35,401 bases of DNA, from contig JAMOTD010000016.1 of assembly GCA_027068415.1 (NCBI GenBank), positions 1-35,401 on the forward strand, given 5' to 3'. The DNA comes from Desulfurobacteriaceae bacterium (GTDB taxonomy: Bacteria; Aquificota; Aquificia; Desulfurobacteriales; Desulfurobacteriaceae). The notes under the pieces are model-generated. The model had not been told where the DNA came from and made no database searches. It saw nothing but the letters and a program-made list of their open reading frames with translations. The translations under genes were made by a program, and so were the position numbers. Position 1 is the first letter of the stretch. Every line of letters begins with the position of its first letter. Shown here one piece after another: positions 16,568 through 23,892 of this stretch.

Positions 16568-17801
16568 AATTCATGTGGACTATAGAAGTTTGAAGTTACT
16601 GTTGCTACTAACAAATCCTGCTTTTCAAGTTTTTATTTGGAATTTTTTGGCTTTAATACTTTTTATTATTGTGCCTGATAAGTTAGTTCAGGTTTTTGCA
16701 TCTGAATCTAAAATTCTTTCTCTTAAAGGATTATTTTGGTATTTAATTTTGACACTTTCTTTTATTGTAGGAGTTTTTATACCACCTAGATTTTTATTAT
16801 CATCTCCAGTTGATAAGGTTATGTTAGTAATAAAACGCGAATGGATAGTTTTATCTTATTTATCATTGCTTTTATGTATACTTGGATATTTAGTTTGGTT
16901 TAGAGATTTTCTAATAAACTTTTCAGAGGTTTTGCAACTATTTGTCACCTTTGGAGCATATAAAACTCGTGAACTCTTGAAGGGAAGTATGATAACTGGA
17001 GTAACAACTTTGACTCAATTTGGCATAGCCTCTTCTATTTTGTTTATGATTTTATATCTTTTCTTGGAGAAAAGAAGATACCTATTTTTTTCTCTTTTGC
17101 CGTTAATTTTGGCTATCCCTCGAGTAGTTTTTTTTGGTGAGAGACTGGCATTTATAGAAGTTTTTATTCCAATAATTTTTGTATATTTGAGATATAGGCC
17201 ATATAAATTTAAGTATTTTCTAATAATAGCTATTCTTTTGTTTTCGATTCTTTGGGCAACTGAGTTATTTAGGTCATATTTATCACCAGCATATAATTCT
17301 AGCTATACTCCTTTGGAATTTTTGCTTTATAGATTTATTATGTACTTTGTTACTACGGTTAATAATGGTTTTCTTATTTTCGATAAGTTCATGCCTTTAA
17401 TGGATTTGTTTCCTCATTCGTTGTTGTTTGTATATAAGATTCTTCATGCTCAAGTTCAATCATCTGTTGAATATGATAATTTACTTAGGAATTTTGCTAA
17501 TCCTGAGTATAATAATAAATCTGCCTGGGGTGTTTTGTATTATGATTGGGGAGAATTTAGTGTAATTATAGCTTTTGTTTTAGGTTGGTTATCTAAACTT
17601 GTATACTATTCCTATAAAAAGGGTACATTTCTGGGAATTGTTTTCTATCCAGTTTTCTTAGTTTTCTTGTTTCAATCTTATAGGGTATTATACATTCTCT
17701 CTTCGCGTGTATATTATACTTATGTACTATTAGTATTTTTGTATTTAATTTATGAGGTGAAAGTATCTATTGCAAAGGTCAATAATGAATATAGCAGTTA
17801 A
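16542..17801 (+). CDS. Wzy-like polysaccharide polymerase (probable)
   Basis: 419 residues with about ten to twelve predicted membrane helices and a larger outward loop around residues 290-335 (FMPLMDLFPHSLLFVYKILH through NKSAWGVLYYDWGEF). This topology and the position between a flippase and glycosyltransferases fit an O-antigen/exopolysaccharide polymerase (Wzy or the related EpsG/oligosaccharide repeat-unit polymerase type). These proteins share little sequence, so the call rests mainly on topology and context. The start is ATG at 16542, overlapping the GT2 gene; a later start would still keep all helices. It would join flipped repeat units on the periplasmic face. Confidence 0.7.
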   Translation: MQGRPWNIEIHVDYRSLKLLLLLTNPAFQVFIWNFLALILFIIVPDKLVQVFASESKILSLKGLFWYLILTLSFIVGVFIPPRFLLSSPVDKVMLVIKREWIVLSYLSLLLCILGYLVWFRDFLINFSEVLQLFVTFGAYKTRELLKGSMITGVTTLTQFGIASSILFMILYLFLEKRRYLFFSLLPLILAIPRVVFFGERLAFIEVFIPIIFVYLRYRPYKFKYFLIIAILLFSILWATELFRSYLSPAYNSSYTPLEFLLYRFIMYFVTTVNNGFLIFDKFMPLMDLFPHSLLFVYKILHAQVQSSVEYDNLLRNFANPEYNNKSAWGVLYYDWGEFSVIIAFVLGWLSKLVYYSYKKGTFLGIVFYPVFLVFLFQSYRVLYILSSRVYYTYVLLVFLYLIYEVKVSIAKVNNEYSS

Positions 17802-18831
17802 CGGCAGATTTTTAACTCAACGTCTAACAGGCGTTCAAAGGTTCGCTTTTGAACTTTCTAAACGTTTGGTTGTGAAAAATCAAAGTATAAAATTATTTGT
17901 TCCAAACTCGCCTTTAAATGTATCTTATGTAGGATTGAAAGCGGGTTATATAGTTAAAAAGGGATTCCTAAAGGGACAATTTTGGGAGCAATTAGACCTA
18001 CCTTTAGCTTCGCGTGGTAAACTCCTTCTTAATTTAGCTAATACAGCACCTTTATTAAAAAAATATCAAATTGTTACTATCCACGATTTAGCATTTTTGC
18101 GCTATCCTGAATGTTTTAGTACTTCTTTTGTGAAGTGGTATAGTTTTCTTATACCAAGAGTAGTTGAAAACTCTGTTAAGATATTAACCGTCAGTTATTT
18201 CTCTAAAAAGGAGATTATCAGGTTTTTAGGTATACCTCCTAAAAAGATAGTAGTTATTTATAATGCTGTTTCAGAGAAATTTTTCTATGATCCGGCTGTG
18301 AAGAAGGAAAACATTATTTTGGCCGTAGGTTCCTTAGATCCTAGAAAAAATCTGGTTAGGTTGGTAACTGCTTTTAAACAGCTTAACTTACGTGATTATA
18401 CCCTTTTTATAGTAGGGCAACAGAATAAAATATTTCGTAACTACGAACTTAAATCTTTGATAAAAAGTCTTCCTAACGTTAAATTAACGGGCTATTTAAC
18501 GGATAATGAGTTAGTCAAACTATATCAGAAAGCTAAATTATTTGTTTATCCTTCCATATATGAGGGTTTTGGCTTGCCACCTCTTGAAGCTATGGCTTGT
18601 GGCACACCTGTAGTAGTATCTAATGTTGCAAGTTTACCAGAAGTTTGTGGAGATGCTGCTTATTATATTAACCCTTATGATATTGAAAGTATAGCTAATG
18701 GGATATATACTGTCATACAAGATGAGCTTTTACAGAAAGAGCTCATAAGGATGGGAATTAAAAGAGTTAAAGTTTTTGATTGGGATAGATCTGTTGAAAG
18801 ACTTATGAAAGTGATAGAGGAACAATTGTAG
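17785..18831 (+). CDS. Glycosyltransferase family 4 (mannosyltransferase-like)
   Basis: 348 residues from ATG at 17785 ([23 protein letters not shown], the usual GT4 start with the G-V-Q-R acceptor motif). An upstream TTG at 17770 is possible but adds five unconserved residues. The C-terminal GT-B domain shows [39 protein letters not shown] and the donor-binding EX7E motif [21 protein letters not shown]. Family members of this build often transfer mannose, which fits manC in the same operon, but the sugar is an inference. The start lies inside the end of the polymerase gene (17-base overlap). Confidence 0.88.
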   Translation: MNIAVNGRFLTQRLTGVQRFAFELSKRLVVKNQSIKLFVPNSPLNVSYVGLKAGYIVKKGFLKGQFWEQLDLPLASRGKLLLNLANTAPLLKKYQIVTIHDLAFLRYPECFSTSFVKWYSFLIPRVVENSVKILTVSYFSKKEIIRFLGIPPKKIVVIYNAVSEKFFYDPAVKKENIILAVGSLDPRKNLVRLVTAFKQLNLRDYTLFIVGQQNKIFRNYELKSLIKSLPNVKLTGYLTDNELVKLYQKAKLFVYPSIYEGFGLPPLEAMACGTPVVVSNVASLPEVCGDAAYYINPYDIESIANGIYTVIQDELLQKELIRMGIKRVKVFDWDRSVERLMKVIEEQL

Positions 18832-18914
18832 TTGGGACAGAAAGTTATTTAAAGGAATTGCAAAGATAATGAAAAATTACTTAATTTATTATGGGGAGAA
18901 AAGAAGGATTAGTT

Positions 18915-20024
18915 ATGAAAAACATAGCTTTAGTGCATGATTGGCTTGTTACTTTGGCGGGAGCAGAAAAAGTTTTAGAAGCTTTTTACGAGCTCTATAA
19001 GGCTCCAATTTATACTTTGGTTGTAGATAAAGATAAGTTAAAGAACTCAGTCTTTAAAGATGCTGATATACATACGTCTTTTATACAATCTTTCCCAATG
19101 GGAAAGAAAAAGTATCGGTTATATCTACCTTTTTTTCCTTTGGCAATAGAACAGTTTGATTTATCTGATTATGATGTAATTATTTCTTCATCTCATGCTG
19201 TGGCTAAGGGTGTGTTAACAAGGCCAGGACAGGTTCATATTTGTTATTGTCATACTCCTGTCAGGTATGCTTGGGACTTGTATTTTTCTTATATGAAAGA
19301 AAGTGGTCTTGAGTCTGGGCTGAAGGGTATAATAGCAAAATTTATACTACATTACATAAGAATTTGGGATGTTAGTACAGTTAACAGAGTAGATTACTTT
19401 ATAGCTAATTCTAACTACGTAAAAAGGAGAATTTGGAAGATTTATAGACGGGACGCTGAGGTAATTTACCCACCTGTTGATGTTGATAGGTTCTCCGTGA
19501 TTTCTAAAAAAGAAGATTTTTACCTTACTGCTTCGCGTTTGGTTCCTTATAAAAAGATAGATGTTATAGTAAAAGCATTTTCTTTGCCTTCCTTGAGGGA
19601 TAGAAAACTCATTGTTATAGGTGATGGTCCAGATATGAAAAAAATAAAAAAGATAGCTTCGCCTAATGTGGAAATTTTAGGTTATCAACCTTTTGAGAGA
19701 TTAAGAGATTATTTGGAGAAAGCAAAGGCTTTTATTTTTGCTGCTGAGGAAGATTTTGGAATTTTACCAGTAGAAGCACAGGCATGTGGTACTCCAGTTA
19801 TTGCTTATGGGAGAGGGGGGGCTCTTGAAACAGTGGTTGATGGTAGGACAGGGTTATATTTTTATCGTCAAACACCTGAAGATGTTATGGAGGCTATTGT
19901 TAAGTTTGAAAGTATGCAGAATTCTTTTGATCCGTTAGAAATAAGAAGGCATGCTGAAACTTTTTCAAAAGATAAATTTAAAAAACGTTTTGAGAGTTTT
20001 ATTTCTAAAATAGTTAATGTGTAG
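18915..20024 (+). CDS. Glycosyltransferase family 4 (WbaZ-like)
   Basis: 369 residues from ATG at 18915, chosen because AAGGA lies just upstream and MKNIALVHDWLVTLAGAEKVLEAF is the family start; an upstream ATG at 18891 would add eight unconserved residues. Visible: ISSSHAVAKGVL and HICYCHTPVRYAWDLYFSY (the acceptor side typical of WbaZ-type mannosyl- or rhamnosyltransferases), YLTASRLVPYKKIDVIVKAF, LIVIGDGPDMKKIKK, and the EX7E site AAEEDFGILPVEAQACGTPVIAYG. It is preceded by an 83-base gap without a gene or clear promoter and followed 8 bases later by the initiating transferase. Confidence 0.9.
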   Translation: MKNIALVHDWLVTLAGAEKVLEAFYELYKAPIYTLVVDKDKLKNSVFKDADIHTSFIQSFPMGKKKYRLYLPFFPLAIEQFDLSDYDVIISSSHAVAKGVLTRPGQVHICYCHTPVRYAWDLYFSYMKESGLESGLKGIIAKFILHYIRIWDVSTVNRVDYFIANSNYVKRRIWKIYRRDAEVIYPPVDVDRFSVISKKEDFYLTASRLVPYKKIDVIVKAFSLPSLRDRKLIVIGDGPDMKKIKKIASPNVEILGYQPFERLRDYLEKAKAFIFAAEEDFGILPVEAQACGTPVIAYGRGGALETVVDGRTGLYFYRQTPEDVMEAIVKFESMQNSFDPLEIRRHAETFSKDKFKKRFESFISKIVNV

Positions 20025-20032
20025 GGGGAAAG

Positions 20033-20659
20033 ATGTCTAAATGTGGTTCTTTGCAGAAAAGGATTTTTGATTTTATTTTTTCGTCATTTGTGATTTTACT
20101 TCTTTTACCTGTATATCTCATTATTGCTATAATAATAAAACTTACAGATAAAGGACCTGTTTTTTATAAACAACGTCGGGTCGGTTGTGGGGGTAAAGAG
20201 TTTGAGATAATAAAGTTCAGAAGTATGTATCCGGATGCTGAAAGAAGACTGAAAGAAATTTTAGACAATGACCCTAAAGCCAGAAGAGAGTGGGAAACAA
20301 CATTCAAACTTAAGAATGATCCGAGAGTTACTCCTATTGGGAGATTTCTTAGAAAGACAAGTTTAGATGAGCTTCCTCAGTTTTTTAATGTTTTAAAAGG
20401 TGATATGAGTGTTGTAGGGCCTAGGCCTGTGGTTAGAGAGGAACTTAAGAAGTTTTACAAAGATAAAGCAAAGTATTATTTGTCTGTAAGACCCGGAGTA
20501 ACTGGGTATTGGCAAGTAGAAGGAAGGAGCGATATTAAGGATTATGGGAAGCGTGTAGATATGGATGTGTGGTATGTAAAAAATCAATCTTTTTTACTTG
20601 ACTTGAAAATTATATTAAAGACACTTTGGATAATGATTACCGGAAAAGGAGCTTATTGA
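20033..20659 (+). CDS. Undecaprenyl-phosphate sugar-1-phosphate transferase
   Basis: 208 residues, the short form of the polyprenyl-phosphate hexose-1-phosphate transferase family (catalytic domain of WbaP/WcaJ). It starts assembly by moving a sugar phosphate from a nucleotide sugar to the lipid carrier. One N-terminal membrane or re-entrant helix (about residues 10-35, FIFSSFVILLLLPVYLIIAI), then FYKQRRVGCGGKEFEIIKFRSM, the catalytic Asp-Glu in RKTSLDELPQFFNVLKGDMSVVGPRPV, and the C-terminal VRPGVTGYWQVEGRSDI. All hallmark blocks are present; the N-terminal multi-helix part of WcaJ is naturally absent. The start is ATG at 20033 behind AGGGGGAAAG. The sugar is not decided by sequence. Confidence 0.92.
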   Translation: MSKCGSLQKRIFDFIFSSFVILLLLPVYLIIAIIIKLTDKGPVFYKQRRVGCGGKEFEIIKFRSMYPDAERRLKEILDNDPKARREWETTFKLKNDPRVTPIGRFLRKTSLDELPQFFNVLKGDMSVVGPRPVVREELKKFYKDKAKYYLSVRPGVTGYWQVEGRSDIKDYGKRVDMDVWYVKNQSFLLDLKIILKTLWIMITGKGAY

Positions 20660-20685
20660 AGTACTAATTCCTAAGGAGGGTGAAT

Positions 20686-22110
20686 ATGAAAGCTTTTGTC
20701 TTGGTAGGGGGGAGTGGAACAAGATTATTCCCATTATCTAGGAATAAGTTTCCGAAGCAGTTTCTCTCTTTTGAAACCGATGAATGTAGTTTACTTCAAA
20801 AAACATTTTTAAGATTGAAAAGCTTTTTTAGAGATACTTCTGATGTATATCTTATAACAAATGCAGATTATAAGTTCCTTTTGTATGGACAGTTAAGGGA
20901 GTTATTAGATTTAGAAGAATTGAAGAGGTTAAATTTCTTGTTTGAACCGTGTAGAAGGAATACTGCATCCGCTATTGCTTTGGGAGTTAAATATCTGTTA
21001 GATGTGGAAGAAATAAAAGATGAAGTGATATTTGTTGTTCCGTCTGACCACATAGTTTTTCCTGAGGAAAAATTATTAAATACTTTTAAGCTTGCTGAAA
21101 CTTATGCAAGAAAAGGTTGGATAATAACGTTTGGGGTTGTACCGAGCCGTCCAGAAACGGGGTATGGTTATATTGAGGCTGGAGAAAGGATAGGAAAGGG
21201 ATTTAAAGTCAGTAAATTTCATGAAAAACCTGATTTGGATACAGCTAAATTGTATTTAGAATTGGGGAATTTCTATTGGAATAGTGGAATGTTTGCTTTC
21301 TCGTTAAGGACAATTCTTGAAGAGTTTAGGAAACATGCGCCAGAAATATATGACTTTATTACATCAACCAAAAATTATGCAGATTTTGTTAGCAAATTTT
21401 CAGAGATGCCGGATATCTCTATAGATTATGCAGTTATGGAGAAAACTGATAAAGCTGTAGTTCTTCCTTTAAACGTTAATTGGTCTGATGTCGGTTCTTG
21501 GGATAGTGTTTATGAAGTTCTTGATAAGGATGAAGATGGAAATGTAAAGAGAGGGAAAGTAGTATCCTTAGATACTAAAGATTCCTTAATTTTTAGCTCC
21601 AAAAGATTGGTTTCTACTATTGGGGTTGATGATTTATTGATTGTGGAAACTGATGATGTTGTTTTAATAACGAAGAAAGGTAGAAGCCAAGATGTTAAAA
21701 AATTGGTGTCAGAGTTAAAGAAAAACCCTGATTATGCGAATTTAGTGGAGTTTCATACTACTGTTTTTCGTCCTTGGGGGAGCTATACTGAGTTAGAGAG
21801 AGGGGAGAGATATAGAATTAAAAGAATAACTGTGAAACCTGGAGAGGCTTTGAGTCTTCAGCGTCATTATCACAGAAGTGAACACTGGATTGTTGTGAAA
21901 GGCACTGCTAAAGTTATTCTTGAAGATGGGAATGGTAATCTTCAAGAGTTTTTTGTAAAGGAAAATGAAAGTATTTTCGTGCCTAAAACGAGAAAGCATA
22001 GGCTTATTAATCCGGGAAAAATAGATTTGGAGATAATAGAAGTTCAAGTTGGGGAGTACGTTGAAGAGGATGACATAGAAAGATTTGAGGATAGGTATAG
22101 CAGAAGCTAA
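20686..22110 (+). CDS. manC: Mannose-1-phosphate guanylyltransferase / mannose-6-phosphate isomerase
   Basis: 474 residues, the bifunctional type II enzyme that makes GDP-mannose. The N-terminal pyrophosphorylase domain (1-350) has FVLVGGSGTRLFPLSRNKFPKQF, FVVPSDHIV, and FHEKPDLDTAK; the C-terminal cupin isomerase domain has FRPWGSYTELERGERYRIKRI, then SLQRHYHRSEHWIVVKGTA with the metal-binding His residues. The start is ATG at 20686 behind AAGGAGG; the GTG six bases earlier lies within the ribosome-binding region and is unlikely. It is the last gene of the AT-rich polysaccharide segment. It implies a mannose or mannose-derived sugar in the polymer. No manB is seen nearby. Confidence 0.93.
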   Translation: MKAFVLVGGSGTRLFPLSRNKFPKQFLSFETDECSLLQKTFLRLKSFFRDTSDVYLITNADYKFLLYGQLRELLDLEELKRLNFLFEPCRRNTASAIALGVKYLLDVEEIKDEVIFVVPSDHIVFPEEKLLNTFKLAETYARKGWIITFGVVPSRPETGYGYIEAGERIGKGFKVSKFHEKPDLDTAKLYLELGNFYWNSGMFAFSLRTILEEFRKHAPEIYDFITSTKNYADFVSKFSEMPDISIDYAVMEKTDKAVVLPLNVNWSDVGSWDSVYEVLDKDEDGNVKRGKVVSLDTKDSLIFSSKRLVSTIGVDDLLIVETDDVVLITKKGRSQDVKKLVSELKKNPDYANLVEFHTTVFRPWGSYTELERGERYRIKRITVKPGEALSLQRHYHRSEHWIVVKGTAKVILEDGNGNLQEFFVKENESIFVPKTRKHRLINPGKIDLEIIEVQVGEYVEEDDIERFEDRYSRS

Positions 22111-22116
22111 TGTAGA

Positions 22117-22145
22117 TTGTTTTTACTTAGGCTTAGGTATATACT
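22117..22145 (+). promoter_or_regulatory. Probable promoter of speD
   Basis: TTGTTT (22117-22122) and TATACT (22140-22145) are 17 bases apart, a good housekeeping-type pair, in the 71-base gap between manC and speD. The speD ATG is 36 bases further on. With the terminator at 22597-22629 this makes speD a single-gene transcript. Confidence 0.5.
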
Positions 22146-22181
22146 ATCTCCTGCTAAATTCAGTTTTGGGAGGATGGAGAA

Positions 22182-22571
22182 ATGGCAAAGACCCTCGGCG
22201 TCCACATTGTGGCAGACCTTTACGGGTGCGACCCAGAGATTTTGAAGTCTGCCCAGAAAATGGCGGAGGTCTTTGAGGGTGCGGTGAAGCACGCCAACCT
22301 CAACAAGCTCTCAGCCTACTACCACCAGTTTGAGCCCTTTGGGGCGACGGGGGTTGTTGTAATTTCTGAATCTCACCTTTCATTCCACACCTGGCCTGAG
22401 CACGGTTATGTTGCAATAGACGTTTACACCTGCGGTGAGCACGAGAATGCCTTTAAGGCTTTTGACTATATCGTTGAGAAGCTTAAGCCAGAAAGGGTTG
22501 AGAAGGACGTCCACTTTAGGGGCGTTGTTAACGAGGAGGAAGAGGTAACCTTCTGCGCCAGCGTGGGCTGA
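22182..22571 (+). CDS. speD: S-adenosylmethionine decarboxylase proenzyme
   Basis: 129 residues, the class 1B bacterial/archaeal form. It supplies decarboxylated SAM for spermidine and, in thermophiles, longer polyamines. The self-cleavage site is in ISESHLSFHTWPEHGY: cleavage between Glu63 and Ser64 would create the pyruvoyl group. The conserved Cys of VYTCGEH (near residue 84), the proton-donor in this family, is present. The start is ATG at 22182 behind GGAGG. Base composition returns to the high-GC style here, marking the right end of the AT-rich segment. Confidence 0.95.
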   Translation: MAKTLGVHIVADLYGCDPEILKSAQKMAEVFEGAVKHANLNKLSAYYHQFEPFGATGVVVISESHLSFHTWPEHGYVAIDVYTCGEHENAFKAFDYIVEKLKPERVEKDVHFRGVVNEEEEVTFCASVG

Positions 22572-22596
22572 GTCGGTAGTAGGCTGAGAGTAAGGG

Positions 22597-22629
22597 AGCC
22601 CCCTCTTCCGAGGGGGCTTTTTATTTTTT
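22597..22629 (+). terminator. Intrinsic terminator of speD
   Basis: AGCCCCCTC (22597-22605) and GAGGGGGCT (22610-22618) make a perfect 9-base-pair stem around a TTCC tetraloop, followed by a run TTTTTATTTTTT to 22629. It begins 26 bases after the speD stop and is a textbook rho-independent terminator. Confidence 0.93.
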
Positions 22630-22640
22630 AAGTTAGTTTG

Positions 22641-22649
22641 TGTTATTAT
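22641..22649 (+). promoter_or_regulatory. Extended -10 promoter candidate of the spherulin-4-like gene
   Basis: TGTTATTAT has the TGn extension followed by TATTAT, 32 bases before the ATG at 22681. No good -35 is present, as is usual for extended -10 sites. The surrounding 12-mer TTTGTGTTATTA (22637-22648) also occurs at 4393-4404, before the Wzz remnant. Confidence 0.4.
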
Positions 22650-22680
22650 TTAATTGAAAATCAATAATCAGGAGGAAGTC

Positions 22681-23418
22681 ATGAAGAGGTTGTTTCTACC
22701 GTTCGTTCTTCTGCTTACTTTCTTTTTCGGAGCTCCCCAACAGGCTTTCTCTGCTCCTCACTTTAAAGGAACTGTCTTTCCGGTTTACTTTTACGACCCC
22801 GATGCCTGGAGCTCCCTCGCCGCCCTTAAAACTCGCGGCAAGTTCTATGCAATAGTTAACCCCGCAAGCGGCCCGGGTGAGTTCGTTGACGAGAACTACG
22901 TTAAGTTTATCAGAGAGCTCCGCCGTCACCGCAAAATCCCCATAGGCTACATTCATACAGAATGGGGTAAGAGGGATATTTCCGAGGTTAAGGAAGAGGT
23001 TGACAGGTGGCTGGAACTCTACCCCAAAATCAGGGGGTTCTTTATTGACGAGGTCGCAACTTCTAAGGAGGAACTCCCCTATTACTCGGAGCTTGTCTCT
23101 TACATAAAGAGCAAAAACCCGAGGTTTAAAGTCGTTTTCAATCCAGGAACAAAGCCCGACAGGGCTTACTTTAAGCTGGCGAACTTGGTTATCGTTTATG
23201 AGGACTCCCTTAATAACTTATCGGACATGGTAAAGGCGGGGCCTAAGAGGAAGAGCGGCTGTATAGTCTACGGCGTTGATAGAGATAACGTTAAAGTAGC
23301 TGTGCAAAAGGCTAAAAAGGTCTGTAAATATCTCTTTATTACTGACGGCTCGGGAGCCAACCCTTACGACCACATTCCTGACTACTTTGAGTGGTTCCTT
23401 AAAAGGTACGTTCGCTAA
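22681..23418 (+). CDS. Secreted spherulin-4-family protein, probable glycoside hydrolase
   Basis: 245 residues from ATG at 22681, decided by AGGAGG 9 bases upstream. Residues 1-25 are a signal peptide (MKRLFLPFVLLLTFFFG, cut after AFSA). The mature part is a TIM-barrel of the spherulin-4 type: VFPVYFYDPDAWSSL, FYAIVNPASGPGEFVDENYVKFI, IPIGYIHTEWGKRDISEVKEEV, then RGFFIDEVA with the Asp123-Glu124 pair expected at the catalytic centre, and FKVVFNPGTKPD. Characterised relatives (GH135 Sph3 and the hydrolase part of PelA) cut alpha-1,4-linked galactosamine-containing polymers. It is exported and lies close to a polysaccharide locus, so a role in trimming or releasing a surface polymer is plausible; substrate is an inference. 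Confidence 0.8.
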   Translation: MKRLFLPFVLLLTFFFGAPQQAFSAPHFKGTVFPVYFYDPDAWSSLAALKTRGKFYAIVNPASGPGEFVDENYVKFIRELRRHRKIPIGYIHTEWGKRDISEVKEEVDRWLELYPKIRGFFIDEVATSKEELPYYSELVSYIKSKNPRFKVVFNPGTKPDRAYFKLANLVIVYEDSLNNLSDMVKAGPKRKSGCIVYGVDRDNVKVAVQKAKKVCKYLFITDGSGANPYDHIPDYFEWFLKRYVR

Positions 23419-23440
23419 AAGGGGAGGATTACTCCTCCCC
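23417..23440 (-). terminator. Terminator at the end of the DksA-like gene
   Basis: GGGGAGGA (23421-23428) and TCCTCCCC (23433-23440) form an 8-base-pair stem with loop TTAC. On the minus strand it is followed by TTTT (23420-23417). The stem includes the last codons and the stop of the DksA-like gene. On the plus strand it follows the spherulin gene directly but lacks a T run. Confidence 0.65.
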
Positions 23441-23812
23441 GAACTTCCTCTCAAACTTCTCCTGCTCAAGCTTACACTTTATACACAGCTCTGCCACCGG
23501 CCTTAACTTTAACCTCTCGTACTTTATGCACGCTCCGCACTTTTCGCAGATTCCGTAGGTTCCCTCCTCTATTTTCCTGAGGGCTTTCTCTATCTTTTTG
23601 AGGTACTTGGCTTCTCTGTCCCTTATTCTCATTTCAAAAGTTCTCAGGATTTCGTCCGTTGACATGTCAACGAGGTCTCCTACCTCCCTTTCGGCGTGGG
23701 CATTTTCTTCAAGCCCCCTCTTTATGTCCTCAAGGACTTCTCTCCTCCTCTCCTCAAGGATTTTTTTAAGCTCCTGGATTTGCTCGGCGGTGAGGCACTT
23801 ATTTCCCTTCAT
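23429..23812 (-). CDS. DksA/TraR-family zinc-finger regulator
   Basis: 127 residues. The N-terminal half is a long charged coiled coil (LTAEQIQELKKILEERRREVLEDIKRG), with a DLVDMSTDE segment near its tip corresponding to the DxxDxA tip of DksA (here lacking the exact motif). The C-terminal zinc finger is canonical: CEKC, 17 residues, CIKC. DksA-type proteins insert into the secondary channel of RNA polymerase, usually with ppGpp; TraR- and YocK-like members also exist, so the exact role is uncertain. The start is ATG at 23812 behind GTAGGAGG. It is transcribed alone, diverging from the aminotransferase gene. Confidence 0.85.
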   Translation of the reverse strand: MKGNKCLTAEQIQELKKILEERRREVLEDIKRGLEENAHAEREVGDLVDMSTDEILRTFEMRIRDREAKYLKKIEKALRKIEEGTYGICEKCGACIKYERLKLRPVAELCIKCKLEQEKFERKFGEE

Positions 23813-23841
23813 TCTAAACCTCCTACCTTGTTGGTGGGAAA

Positions 23842-23868
23842 GGTATAGATAAGGGTGTAAAATGTCAA
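23842..23868 (-). promoter_or_regulatory. Candidate promoter of the DksA-like gene
   Basis: On the minus strand a perfect TTGACA (23868-23863) is followed 15 bases later by TATACC (23847-23842). The spacer is shorter than ideal. It lies in the 80-base divergent gap, with TTGACA also near the aminotransferase start on the other side. Confidence 0.45.
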
Positions 23869-23892
23869 CGACATATTTTAATGGAGGAAGCT

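Noticed and set aside
13540-22110. Island as a prophage or transposon
   Set aside because: No integrase, transposase, tRNA target or flanking direct repeat was seen; only composition suggests transfer.
23881-23883. ATG at 23881 as the aminotransferase start
   Set aside because: It is within the ATGGAGGAAGCT ribosome-binding stretch; ATG at 23893 has proper spacing and the conserved N-terminus.
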